Shown: positions 8,791 through 16,723, counted from the stretch's first letter. The stretch: 64,000 nt of DNA from Streptomyces niger (GCF_000718305.1 NZ_JOFQ01000028.1:13278-77277), one strand, 5' to 3'. Made by a program: numbers and translations. The notes: generated by a model not told the origin, from the sequence alone.

Positions 8791-9384
8791 ATGAGTGAGA
8801 CGACGACCGCCATTGAGACGACGCCCGCCCCGAGCCAGCTCACGAAGGCCCCGGGGCCGGTGGAGGCGATGTACGAACTCCGCACCGTCCTGCACCAAGC
8901 CGGCATCTACGTGCGAACTACCGTCGCGGGTGACGCGTGCACAGTCGGCTCCCACGATGCGGTCGCCCTGGCACAGCTTGTACGTGATGCGATGCAGGAG
9001 ACCTACCAGGCCCGAGACGACTTAGCCACCTGCTTGCGCGCACACGGGCTCGACATGTCCGAGCCCGTTGTCATCGAAGGAATGGTGGACCTCGGCGACG
9101 TCTCGATTCCAGTCGGCGCGCAGCTCGCCGTACTGCTCGGCGCACCTCCGGAGAAGGCCGTCGCCGAATGCGACGAGGTGGACGCCGTGCTGCTGTGGGC
9201 CCACGGCGAACGGATCAGCGAGCTGCTCTGCGAGGCGCTCCGCGACTCGACTGGAGCCAAGCTGGTCGACCACACATTCCATCCGGACTGCATGAGGTGT
9301 AGCGAAGAGGCGGCCATCACCGTGGGACGCATCGACGTCCAAGCGGCACAGCAAATGGTCAAGGCTCTGCAGTTCGGCCCATGA
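8791..9384 (+). CDS. hypothetical protein, last of the coupled HATPase operon
   Basis: 197 residues from ATG 8791, chosen because GGAGA lies at ideal spacing; an in-frame ATG at 8740 that overlaps the previous stop (TGATG) would give 214 residues. Helical and acidic (LAQLVRDAMQETYQARDD, AHGERISELLCEALRD) with a small HPDCMRC motif near the C-terminus that could bind metal. No family recognised. Position suggests a role with the HATPase and DUF6415-like proteins. Confidence 0.65.
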   Translation: MSETTTAIETTPAPSQLTKAPGPVEAMYELRTVLHQAGIYVRTTVAGDACTVGSHDAVALAQLVRDAMQETYQARDDLATCLRAHGLDMSEPVVIEGMVDLGDVSIPVGAQLAVLLGAPPEKAVAECDEVDAVLLWAHGERISELLCEALRDSTGAKLVDHTFHPDCMRCSEEAAITVGRIDVQAAQQMVKALQFGP

Positions 9385-9648
9385 ACCGGTCGCTGGTGCG
9401 GACCGGACCCCGACGCACCGGCGACCCTTCCAAGTGGGTCCTCTCTGTCCTGGCGCGGCCACTCCCTTGTCGGCCCCGGAAATCCCCGTGGAGAGGATGT
9501 GACGCCACTCCCGACTCCTGACAGGGAACAGGCGCCCCGGCTGCCGCCCGCCTACTGCGGCGACGGCGAGCGGCAGCCGGCCACGAAGACCCTTCCCCTT
9601 ACGAGTCCGCCGCACGGCACTCGCCCCAAACCACTTATCGGAGACCCC

Positions 9649-9738
9649 ATGTGCTCACACACCCCGCCGTGCCCAGCCGCTGACGCACCCGACGCGGATG
9701 CTGCACACGCAGTCTCGTCCTGCGTCGAACAGGGGTGG
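9649..9738 (+). pseudogene. 5' half of DUF5999 gene, interrupted
   Basis: Thirty codons, MCSHTPPCPAADAPDADA through SCVEQGW, match the start of the small Streptomyces DUF5999 family. Directly after the Trp codon (9736-9738) the sequence becomes unrelated and stops. The missing half, beginning S-LLCNGVLLFEDTG, resumes at 14340. The two parts rejoin to a protein of the usual length of about 68 residues with no codon lost, so the gene was split by insertion of the 9739-14339 element. Confidence 0.88.
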
Positions 9739-9803
9739 TGTGTTAATTGCACCTTCTTGAGGTCGTTGGGCACTGCGATGTCCGACTGCCCAAGGAGTTC
9801 TGT

Positions 9804-11006
9804 GTGACGTGGCACCTGCGCAACCAGCTGATGGAGGGGCGAGCTGTCCTGCCCCGCGTCGGCTCGGTCGTTCAGCTGGAGACCCAGCACCCGGCGTACG
9901 CCGTACTCGACCCCGCTGGAAGCCCGGTCGACTCGGTGACGCCCTACCTGCGAGACCTCGCTCTGAACGACAACAGCCCAGCAACCAGCCGCAGTTACGC
10001 CAATGACCTGCTGCGGTGGTTCCGGTTCCTGTGGCTTTTGAACGTGACCTGGGACAAGGCGACGGAAGGGGAGGTAGCAGTGATAGTGGGATGGCTTCGT
10101 ACGGCACCGAATCTGCAGCGCCGCCGCACCCGGCCGGACGCGCCGCAGCCCGGCTCGGTCAACCCGCGCACCGGCAAGCGGTACCTCAAGGCCGGCTACG
10201 CCCCGGCGACGATCAACCACGCGCTGACCGTGGTGGCCAGCTTCTACGACTTCCACCGCGACCTGGGCCGCGGCCCGCTGGTGAATCCGGTTCCGGTCTC
10301 GGAGGCACGCCGCCGGGCGCTCGCTCACCGCAGTCCGGCGGAGACCGTGCCGGCCTTCCGCCGCTCCCGTCTGCGCCAGCGCGTCCCGGCCACCGAGCCC
10401 CGGGCCATCCCGGACGCGATGTGGGACGAGTTCTTCGCCGCCATGAACCACGACCGGGACCGCGCCGCGGTGCTGCTCTACGTCTCCAGCGGCGCCCGCG
10501 CCTCCGAGCTGCTCGGCGTCACCCCGGCTGACGTCGACTGGCCGGCACAGATCGTCTACGTCGTCTCCAAGGGCACCAAGCTGCGCGAACCGATCCCGGC
10601 GAGCCCGCAGGCCCTGGTGGTGCTGGCCGCATACCTCGACGCGATGGGCATGCCCGCCCCGCACGAGCCGGTCTTCCGCACCCGCCGAGGCCCGGACAAG
10701 CCGCTCACCTACTGGGCGATGCGGCGCGTCATCCAGCGGGCCAACGACCGGCTGGGCACGAACTGGAGCCTTCACGACCTACGGCACACGGCAGCCGAGC
10801 GGATGGCCAACGACCCCAACCTGACCCTGGTCGAGGTCCGCGCCATCCTCCGGCACGCCGACCTGGCCACCACCGGCCGCTACCTGCACGCCCGTGTCGA
10901 GGATCTCTTCGACGCCCTGCAGGCCCACTACCACCGGCCCCGCGTCCAGCCCAGCATCGCGCCGGGCTACGACCCGGACGACTTCAAGGCGGTGTTCGGT
11001 GGCTGA
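9804..11006 (+). CDS. tyrosine recombinase/integrase, first of pair
   Basis: 400 residues. An N-terminal core-binding (SAM-like) domain (NSPATSRSYANDLLRWFRFL) is followed by a C-terminal catalytic domain with Arg in SSGARASELLGVT, the LHDLRHTAAERM box, and HADLATTGRYLHAR carrying the second His and nucleophilic Tyr; the set is intact. GTG 9804 is preceded by AAGGAG; an upstream in-frame TTG at 9747 is less likely because it lies in the element's end. The gene overlaps the second recombinase by 8 bp. The pair probably acts together, as TnpA and TnpB do in Tn554. Confidence 0.9.
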   Translation: MTWHLRNQLMEGRAVLPRVGSVVQLETQHPAYAVLDPAGSPVDSVTPYLRDLALNDNSPATSRSYANDLLRWFRFLWLLNVTWDKATEGEVAVIVGWLRTAPNLQRRRTRPDAPQPGSVNPRTGKRYLKAGYAPATINHALTVVASFYDFHRDLGRGPLVNPVPVSEARRRALAHRSPAETVPAFRRSRLRQRVPATEPRAIPDAMWDEFFAAMNHDRDRAAVLLYVSSGARASELLGVTPADVDWPAQIVYVVSKGTKLREPIPASPQALVVLAAYLDAMGMPAPHEPVFRTRRGPDKPLTYWAMRRVIQRANDRLGTNWSLHDLRHTAAERMANDPNLTLVEVRAILRHADLATTGRYLHARVEDLFDALQAHYHRPRVQPSIAPGYDPDDFKAVFGG

Positions 11007-13242
11007 CATCCAGACCTTCACCGCCCGCAACCGACGCACCGACTACAACGGCGACGAGCCGTTCGTCCCCGCTCCCGTCACACGCTTCGCCGGCGCGGAG
11101 CTGAAGGCGGCACCGGCACCGCTGCCCAGCACACCACCAGGCCCCTTCGGTGATCTGTCCCGGGCCCCGGCCTCCGAGATCCTGCGCATCGTCGAACGTG
11201 CCACCAAGGGCCAGCCGAACCCGGGTCGCCGGCGGAAGGCCGTCCAGCGCACCTTCTCCCTCCTGGAGGAGATGCCCGGTGATACGTGGCAGGAGAGATG
11301 GCTGGCCAGCGGTTTCGACGACGAAGGCGCAGAGTCGGTACGCGTCCTGGCGCGCGAGGGCGACCGCGTTGACAGCGCAGATCTGATCGCCGGGATCAAG
11401 CTGGCGTTCTGCCTGCGGGTCATCCGGCCGTCGATCTCCGGCTTCCGCGCGAACAAGTTCCTGGACTACCCGCAGAGATTCCGCGAACTCCAGTCCGATG
11501 CGCTGCTGGAGAAGTTCTTCGCCGCGGCCGACGCCTTCGACGTCCACCACATGCACCGCCTCCGGGCGAAGTTCGACCTGACAGCCGCCCTGACCACGGG
11601 TGGCATCGCGCTGGAGGACCTGACGCCATCGGCGCTACTGCACTACGGCATGGAGTCCAAGCGGCTCGGAGTGACCCACGGCAGCAAGGCAGGGGCGACC
11701 CGGTTCGCGGGCCTGAGCACCTGGCAGGTGCTGCACCAGATGGGCCACTTCCCGCCCGGCACCCCGCCGACCCTGCGGGCCTACGTCTATCGCGGCCAAC
11801 TCACCATCACACAGCTCGTCGACCGCTACCCCATCCAGCACCAGGGCGTCCGCCAGCTGCTGATCGACTACCTGACCCGACGCCGGGCCGGCACCGACTA
11901 CACCACCATCACGGCCCTGGCCCGCCAGCTCGCGAACACGTTCTGGGCCAAGATCGAGAAGATCAACCCGGGACAGCAGGACCTGGCGCTGAGCCCCGAG
12001 GTCTATGACCAGTGGCGCGAGGCCATCAAACGGTGGGACCGCGACGAGCGCCGCACCCGCGCCGACGACTCCGGCATCCTCCTGGCCGTCCGCGCCCTCT
12101 ACCTCGACCTGCACAGCTGGGCAATCGACGAGCCCGAGCAGTGGGCCCAGTGGGTCGTGCCCTGCCCGATCCGGCCGAAGGAACTCAAGGGGTTCGCCAA
12201 GCGCAAGCGGGAGATCCACCAGCGGATGTCCGACCGCATCCGGGTCCGCCAGCCGCTACTGCCCACCCTGGTCGCGCACGTCGAAGGCCGCCACGAGCAC
12301 TTAACGGGCCTGCTCAAGAAGGCCCGCGCGGTCGAGCTCGGAGAGATCTTCGAGCACGACGGACACTCCTATCGGCGCACGGACAGCGACCGCGATCGCA
12401 CCTGGGCCAAGAGCCAGGACGAACCACCGGTCCGCGTCACCGACGAGGACGGACAGGTCCTCAACGTCACGCTCACCGAGGACACCGCGTTCTGGGAATG
12501 GGCCGGCCTGGAGATCCTGAGACACAGCGGCATCCGCGTCGAGGAGCTCTGCGAGCTCACCCACCTGAGCATCCGCCAGTATCGGCGCCCGAACAACGAG
12601 GTCATCGCCCTGCTCGTCATCGCCCCATCCAAGAGCGAGCGCGAGCGCGTCATCCCGATGTCCGCGGACTTGTTCCACGCGGTCGCCCAGATCATCCGCC
12701 GCCTCACCCCCGACGGCCAGCCGGTCCGCCTGCTCAACCGCTACGACCCGCACGAGAAGACCTGGTCAGAGCCCATGCCGTTCCTCATGCAACGGCAGAA
12801 CGGCACACAGCGATCAGTGATCTCCCCGACCACGTTCATCCACATGTTCGCCCGCAGCTGCGAGGAACTCGCCGAGACCCACCGAGCCTTCGCCGACATA
12901 ACCTTCACGCCGCACGACTTCCGACGGCTTTTCGCCACCGAGATCGTCAACGGCGGCCTGCCCATCCACATCGGCGCCGCCCTGCTCGGCCACCTGAACC
13001 TCCAGACACTCCAGGGCTACGTCGCGGTCTTCGCCGAGGACATCGTCGCCAACTACCAGCGGTTCCTGAACCACCGCCGATCGCTCCGACCGGAGATCGA
13101 ATACCCCGAGGTCACGCCCGAGGAGTGGGCCGACTTCGAGGAGCACTTCGACAAGCGCAAGGTCGAACTCGGCAACTGCGCCCGCCCCTACGGCACCCCC
13201 TGCAACCACGAACACGCCTGCATCCGCTGCCCGATGCTCTAG
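10999..13242 (+). CDS. large tyrosine recombinase, second of pair (ends at in-frame amber codon)
   Basis: 747 residues from a GTG overlapping the first recombinase. A long N-terminal half contains the core-binding region. The catalytic domain from about residue 490 has SGIRVEELCELT, Lys in SKSERERVIPM, TPHDFRRLFATE and LLGHLNLQTLQGYVAV. The C-terminus has a zinc-like CARPYGTPCNHEHACIRC cluster. TAG at 13240-13242 ends the frame, but the same frame continues into a helical tail related to the ends of TnpB-like proteins, so the protein is probably shortened by about 70 residues unless read through. Codon 435 is TTA (12301-12303). Confidence 0.86.
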   Translation: MADIQTFTARNRRTDYNGDEPFVPAPVTRFAGAELKAAPAPLPSTPPGPFGDLSRAPASEILRIVERATKGQPNPGRRRKAVQRTFSLLEEMPGDTWQERWLASGFDDEGAESVRVLAREGDRVDSADLIAGIKLAFCLRVIRPSISGFRANKFLDYPQRFRELQSDALLEKFFAAADAFDVHHMHRLRAKFDLTAALTTGGIALEDLTPSALLHYGMESKRLGVTHGSKAGATRFAGLSTWQVLHQMGHFPPGTPPTLRAYVYRGQLTITQLVDRYPIQHQGVRQLLIDYLTRRRAGTDYTTITALARQLANTFWAKIEKINPGQQDLALSPEVYDQWREAIKRWDRDERRTRADDSGILLAVRALYLDLHSWAIDEPEQWAQWVVPCPIRPKELKGFAKRKREIHQRMSDRIRVRQPLLPTLVAHVEGRHEHLTGLLKKARAVELGEIFEHDGHSYRRTDSDRDRTWAKSQDEPPVRVTDEDGQVLNVTLTEDTAFWEWAGLEILRHSGIRVEELCELTHLSIRQYRRPNNEVIALLVIAPSKSERERVIPMSADLFHAVAQIIRRLTPDGQPVRLLNRYDPHEKTWSEPMPFLMQRQNGTQRSVISPTTFIHMFARSCEELAETHRAFADITFTPHDFRRLFATEIVNGGLPIHIGAALLGHLNLQTLQGYVAVFAEDIVANYQRFLNHRRSLRPEIEYPEVTPEEWADFEEHFDKRKVELGNCARPYGTPCNHEHACIRCPML

Positions 13243-13458
13243 GTCAACCCCAAGATGCTGCCCCGCCTCGCGGAGATCGAGAAGGACCTTCTCCTGCGGC
13301 GCAAGCGAGCCCAGGAAGAGCACTGGCTCGGCGAGGTCGAAGGCATCGACTCGACCCTGACCTTCCTCCGCGCCAAACAGGCCGAAGCCGCCCGCCTCAC
13401 CAGGAGACCCACCACCGACCTTGGCATCCCACGCCCCCGTCCCGAGGAGACCCAGTGA
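13243..13458 (+). pseudogene. in-frame C-terminal tail of the second recombinase, cut off by TAG
   Basis: Directly after the amber codon, the same frame reads VNPKMLPRLAEIEKDLLLR then HWLGEVEGIDSTLTFLRAK before TGA at 13456-13458. Comparable TnpB-type recombinases end with a 'CxxCPxLRVxP...WLGEVEGL' stretch as I recall them, so this is the natural C-terminus. An AGG-to-TAG change would explain the stop. No good independent ribosome site is visible for the internal ATG at 13255. Confidence 0.65.
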
Positions 13459-13471
13459 TCCACAACGAAGG

Positions 13472-13495
13472 TCGATCGAGCGAGCACAGAGAAGG
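13472..13495 (+). repeat. element-end direct repeat, inner copy
   Basis: Begins TCGATCGAGCGAG and ends CAGAGAAGG. It matches the repeat at 14315-14339, differing by one extra base and three substitutions. It lies just after the recombinase tail and just before the nucleotidyltransferase stop, so it probably marks the right end of the recombinase part of the element. Confidence 0.7.
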
Positions 13496-13505
13496 GAAAG
13501 GCAGG

Positions 13506-14231
13506 TCAGGCACGCCAGCGAAGTGCGTATCCCTCCCTCAGCGGTCCGCCGAGCAGGTCGAGTACCCCCTCAACCGCAGTCGCCAGTGGAGCGGGAACGG
13601 CCTGTTCCGCCAAGGCTTGATGGCCGTCCAGCAGCGCCTTTCCCCGGATCGGGTCGGCGCTCAGCAGCCTGCGAGGCAACCACTTGCCGATGCCCGTCCA
13701 GGCGCCGTGGTGGGCGGTGAGCAGATGTGCCGCCTCGCGCAGGGTGAAGTCGGCGAGGGAGAGCTGTTCATGCCGGTTCGCGGGCGGAGTGTCGACCAGG
13801 TCGTCCATGAAGCAGGTCAGGCCGTAGCGACCTCGTTCCCATTCCGCCGGCGTGAGCGGCGGCGGCCCGGCCGCGAGTGCCGCTCGGGCCTGTTCGCGCA
13901 CACGGGAGAGATCGCCGTGCGGGTCCATCAACGGCAGGCCCTGGTCATAGATGAACAGGACCGTGCCGCGGCGGCGGGCTCTGTCCCACTCGAAGAATTC
14001 TGGTATGTCGGCAACGGTGTTCAGGAACAGCTCAGCCAGGCGGCCCTCGTGGCGTACTACCTCACGGCGGCTGATATCCGAGTCCGGCAAGAGGACGGCC
14101 ACATCCAAGTCGCTGGTCTCAGTGGCACGGCCCTGGGCAACCGATCCCCCCAGAACGGCCCCCAGCGCATCCGGGAAACGAGTCGCGACCAAACGCAGAG
14201 CCTGAGCAGCCAGAGTTCCTTGATCATCCAT
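13506..14231 (-). CDS. nucleotidyltransferase-domain protein (element cargo)
   Basis: 241 residues with the polymerase-beta-type nucleotidyltransferase motif GGSVAQGRATETSDLDVAVL (GS...DxD, about residues 28-47), followed by a helical C-terminal half (LADFTLREAAHLLTAHHGAW) resembling aminoglycoside-adenylyltransferase or MNT/HEPN-associated proteins. ATG 14231. The gene runs against the recombinases and is bracketed by the two end repeats, so it travels as cargo. The substrate (drug, nucleotide or protein) is unknown. Confidence 0.8.
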   Translation of the reverse strand: MDDQGTLAAQALRLVATRFPDALGAVLGGSVAQGRATETSDLDVAVLLPDSDISRREVVRHEGRLAELFLNTVADIPEFFEWDRARRRGTVLFIYDQGLPLMDPHGDLSRVREQARAALAAGPPPLTPAEWERGRYGLTCFMDDLVDTPPANRHEQLSLADFTLREAAHLLTAHHGAWTGIGKWLPRRLLSADPIRGKALLDGHQALAEQAVPAPLATAVEGVLDLLGGPLREGYALRWRA

Positions 14232-14314
14232 GGGCGTTCATCGTGCCACCCGCGAGAAACGCATGCCAGGGGCCAAGCCGGACGCTCTCCCGTCGTTCAG
14301 GTCCCCAGCGACCT

Positions 14315-14339
14315 TCGATCGAGTGAAGTGCAGAGAAGG
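14315..14339 (+). repeat. element-end direct repeat, outer copy
   Basis: Begins TCGATCGAGTGAAG and ends CAGAGAAGG, immediately before the resumption of DUF5999 at 14340. It matches the inner copy at 13472-13495. Just inside lies CCCAGCGACCT (14304-14314), an inverted 10/11 match to the left end at 9760-9770. Confidence 0.7.
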
Positions 14340-14456
14340 AGCCTGCTGTGCAATGGCGTATTGCTGTTCGAGGACACCGGGGAGTTGCTGCCGGACGGGC
14401 AGGTCATCGGCCCGCACCGGCCTCTCGGCACCACGCAGATGGTGCCGGCCGCATGA
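14340..14456 (+). pseudogene. 3' half of DUF5999 gene
   Basis: 38 codons beginning S-LLCNGVLLFEDTG and ending LGTTQMVPAA, the second half of the DUF5999 domain whose first 30 codons lie at 9649-9738. It has no start of its own. Its stop overlaps the ATG of the next small gene (ATGA), so the insertion may also have uncoupled the two downstream genes. Confidence 0.88.
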
Positions 14457-14662
14457 CCAGCGTCGCCCCCGCTCTCGTCGTCTGCGCGCTGGCGCTGGAA
14501 CTGGCCGTGGCGCTGACGGCGATGGCCGCCGCCCGCCGCTGGCCGCCCACGTCGCCGGACACCTCCGACCAGAGGCAGCCTGGGCAGGCGCTTCGCGCCG
14601 CCGACAGCGCACTGTTCCTCGCTGCCGTCCGCGGCTCCGAGGAGGAGTACGCCCGGGAGTGA
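14453..14662 (+). CDS. small membrane-type hypothetical protein (69 aa)
   Basis: The ATG overlaps the DUF5999 stop. Residues 3-25 (SVAPALVVCALALELAVALT) form one hydrophobic helix, followed by a polar, acidic tail ending RGSEEEYARE. It is probably a single-pass membrane protein with a cytoplasmic tail. No family recognised. It is coupled through GTGA to the next small gene. Confidence 0.6.
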   Translation: MTSVAPALVVCALALELAVALTAMAAARRWPPTSPDTSDQRQPGQALRAADSALFLAAVRGSEEEYARE

Positions 14663-14874
14663 GCCGCGAGACGTTGTACTCCTGGATCAAGGTGGCCTGC
14701 GCCCTGTACGGCGTGTTGTTCGCCTGCTCCTTCATCAAGGAGCGACGGAGCAAGGGAGAGAAGAAGGCCGCCCGGCCGTCGCATGAGCTGCCGTTGGTCT
14801 TGCACTGGCTCAAGTGCTGCGCCGGCCACCCCATCATCTGCCTCGCTCTGATCTCTCTGGGCGGCTGTTACTGA
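14659..14874 (+). CDS. small hypothetical protein (71 aa), possibly membrane-associated
   Basis: Starts GTG within the previous stop (GTGA): SRETLYSWIKVACALYGVLF, then a basic stretch ERRSKGEKKAARP, then Cys-containing hydrophobic LKCCAGHPIICLALISLGGC. Two hydrophobic segments flank a positively charged loop. No family recognised. Likely co-translated with the preceding gene. Confidence 0.55.
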   Translation: MSRETLYSWIKVACALYGVLFACSFIKERRSKGEKKAARPSHELPLVLHWLKCCAGHPIICLALISLGGCY

Positions 14875-15094
14875 GACTCCGTCCTCGGGCTGCTGTGGCG
14901 GCATTGAAGCCCGAGGGCGGTCCAACCTCCTGGCGTGGGGCGACTGCCCTATCCACGTGCCGATGGAGACACGCGCTGGGAGACCCGCTCGGCCCTCACC
15001 GGCCGGGTGCGCGACCCGATGCCGGACCTGAGACAGGGCTCGGTACCGGGAGAACTGGGCGCGGGAGGGCCGTCGACCACCACCCCACCCAGTG

Positions 15095-15118
15095 CCCGTT
15101 GCCGCGCGCGGCAACGGG
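15095..15118. repeat. perfect 24-bp palindrome
   Basis: CCCGTTGCCGCG followed directly by its reverse complement, in the 338-bp gap before the first kinase gene. It may be a regulator site or extruded hairpin. The remainder of the gap (14875-15094) shows no gene. Confidence 0.6.
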
Positions 15119-15122
15119 CCCA

Positions 15123-15179
15123 CCCCGGCGCGACGGCGCCCGCGGTTCCTCCCTTGACGGGGGCGCCGTCGCGCCGGGG
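15123..15179 (+). repeat. long inverted repeat (19-bp stem, 19-nt loop)
   Basis: CCCCGGCGCGACGGCGCCC (15123-15141) pairs perfectly with 15161-15179. It lies 4 bp after the 24-bp palindrome and about 34 bp upstream of the kinase ATG. It could terminate transcription of the upstream operon, or act as an attenuator in the leader of the biosynthetic-like gene series. Confidence 0.65.
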
Positions 15180-15212
15180 CCTGTCAGCCAACTGAGACCC
15201 ACGAGGTAACGG

Positions 15213-16106
15213 ATGCCCAGCACCATGACCGAGACCGATACGACGTTCGCCCACTACCCGGCGGAGGCGAGGGCAGCGGCGATCTACCACTGCGGGGTGC
15301 CCGCGGACTGGGCGCCGATCAGCGACAGGGGTGGGGTGTCGGTGTGGCGCGTCAACGGGATCGCTGGGCCGGTGGCCTTAAAGGTCGCGGAACGTCGCGC
15401 TGCGCCGGCTGGCGTCGTAGCGCGAGAGGCGGCCGTACTCCAGCGCCTCCAGGACCCGGGCTACCTGCTGGACGTCGGCGCCGGGGACGGCGCTCCCTGG
15501 GTGCTGACCCGCTGGTGGGAGGGGCACTCGACCTGGGAGGCGCTGGAACCCGTGCGTGCGGGAGGCGGCAGCCGGCCGCTGGCGCGAGTGCGACTGGTGG
15601 AGGCGTGCCTCGCGCTCTCCGACCTGCACAAGCGGGGGTGGGTGCACGGGGACGTCCAGCCGCACCACATCATCTACACCCGGGTTCACGGCACTCGGCT
15701 CATCGACTTCTCCTGGGCGTGCACCTCCGGCCTGGAAGCCCCGGATACCTACTTGGGTGGCATAACGCACCTCACCAGCCCCGAGCTGGCCGGCGAGGTC
15801 GAGCGGGAGGAACGTACGTCACCGGCGGCCCCTTCCCCGGCCGACGACGTGTACGCCCTGGCGGCCTCCTTCTGGTGGGCGCTGACGGGGGACTGGCCGT
15901 TGGACTACCACCGCGCCGGACACGACGAGGACAAGCTGAGTCCCTCTGACGTGTGCCGCATCATCGCCAGTCAGGGCCTGAATCTGAAAGAGGACCGCGT
16001 CTGGCCGGAGCTCCAGGAACTGCTGGGTGAGGTCTTGATGCTCTCCGCTGACAAACGGCCGGACGCCTGGACTCTGGCGATCGAGATACGCCAGCTCCCG
16101 GTCTGA
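15213..16106 (+). CDS. protein-kinase-fold phosphotransferase 1
   Basis: 297 residues. The ATP-binding Lys is in PVALKVAE (about residue 57), the catalytic loop is WVHGDVQPHHIIY, and the metal site is IDFSWA in place of DFG, with a C-lobe DVYALAASFWWALTG. It is cytoplasmic with no sensor domain, and small compared with Streptomyces Ser/Thr receptor kinases, so it may phosphorylate a small molecule or peptide. ATG 15213 has GAGGT upstream. The Leu in VALK is TTA (15378-15380). A related kinase lies at 20457. It heads the 15.2-23.4 kb series. Confidence 0.85.
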   Translation: MPSTMTETDTTFAHYPAEARAAAIYHCGVPADWAPISDRGGVSVWRVNGIAGPVALKVAERRAAPAGVVAREAAVLQRLQDPGYLLDVGAGDGAPWVLTRWWEGHSTWEALEPVRAGGGSRPLARVRLVEACLALSDLHKRGWVHGDVQPHHIIYTRVHGTRLIDFSWACTSGLEAPDTYLGGITHLTSPELAGEVEREERTSPAAPSPADDVYALAASFWWALTGDWPLDYHRAGHDEDKLSPSDVCRIIASQGLNLKEDRVWPELQELLGEVLMLSADKRPDAWTLAIEIRQLPV

Positions 16107-16175
16107 CCCGAGACGAGCACGACGAGACCAGACGACCCAACCACTGACCGCGAGGTCCCGAGCACAAGGAAGAGC

Positions 16176-16445
16176 ATGACGACGCCCACGCCGGGCTGCT
16201 TCCAGTCACCGGAAGACGTGAAGAGTCACGAGGTGGTCTACGACCTAGGCAACCAACAGCCGGCCGAAGTGGAGGGCGTTGAGGGCCCGGTCGTCTTCTT
16301 GCGGCACCCCCTCGGCTTCCGCTGGGTCCGCTGGCCCGCGTTCTACGCGCAGCTCCGGCCGGCCACCGAGGAGGAGAAGGCTCTCCTGAAGGAGGCCGTC
16401 AGCGTCAGCGGCCGCCGCCCGGAAAGCCCCCCGAGCAACTCCTAG
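16176..16445 (+). CDS. hypothetical protein (89 aa) of the kinase/radical SAM cluster
   Basis: MTTPTPGCFQSPEDVKSHEV, then a strand-rich middle (VVFLRHPLGFRWVRWPAFYA) and an acidic helix (ATEEEKALLKEAV). AAGGAAG sits at good spacing before ATG 16176. No family recognised; the size and fold suggest a small binding or accessory protein. It is 69 bp after the kinase stop on the same strand. Confidence 0.65.
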   Translation: MTTPTPGCFQSPEDVKSHEVVYDLGNQQPAEVEGVEGPVVFLRHPLGFRWVRWPAFYAQLRPATEEEKALLKEAVSVSGRRPESPPSNS

Positions 16446-16474
16446 CCCGACGAACCAGACACGGAAGGAACGGC

Positions 16475-16723
16475 GTGGAAGAGCGCTGGGAGCTGGGCAC
16501 GTGCTGGCTCTGCGGGCGCATCGAGGTGCATGTCGCGTATCTCGGGCCGGTGCAGGAAGACGGCCTACACGCCCCGATGCACGGGTGTGAACCGTGCGTT
16601 GACCGCCTTCGGCGCATGCTGCGCGCCTACTACACGCGCCGAGACATCCCACACCAGACGCCCGCACGGGTCGTACGGAGCAGCACCGTGCGGCCAGGGC
16701 GGGGCGACACCGGCGTCCGCTGA
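16475..16723 (+). CDS. small zinc-ribbon-like protein (82 aa)
   Basis: Starts GTG 16475 after GGAAGGAAC. Two CxxC pairs, CWLC near residue 10 and CEPC near residue 42, suggest one structural zinc. The C-terminal 25 residues are basic and disordered. No enzymatic motif. It lies between kinase 1 and the radical SAM gene and could be a carrier or assembly protein. Confidence 0.6.
   Translation: MEERWELGTCWLCGRIEVHVAYLGPVQEDGLHAPMHGCEPCVDRLRRMLRAYYTRRDIPHQTPARVVRSSTVRPGRGDTGVR

Larger units (their letters stand above)
9739..14339. mobile_element. tyrosine-recombinase element with nucleotidyltransferase cargo inserted in DUF5999
   Basis: A 4,601-bp insertion defined by the two DUF5999 halves. 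It contains two overlapping tyrosine recombinases (Tn554-like pairing), an in-frame C-terminal tail, and a minus-strand nucleotidyltransferase. The ends carry a partly conserved inverted motif, AGGTCGTTGGG (9760-9770) against CCCAGCGACCT (14304-14314). A 24-25 bp right-end sequence occurs twice (13472-13495 and 14315-14339), dividing the element into a recombinase part and a cargo cassette. No target-site duplication is evident, as expected for tyrosine-recombinase insertion. Confidence 0.82.

Noticed and set aside
9552-10775. Minus-strand frame of about 400 codons across the first recombinase
   Set aside because: Antisense of an integrase with intact catalytic residues; no motif of its own.
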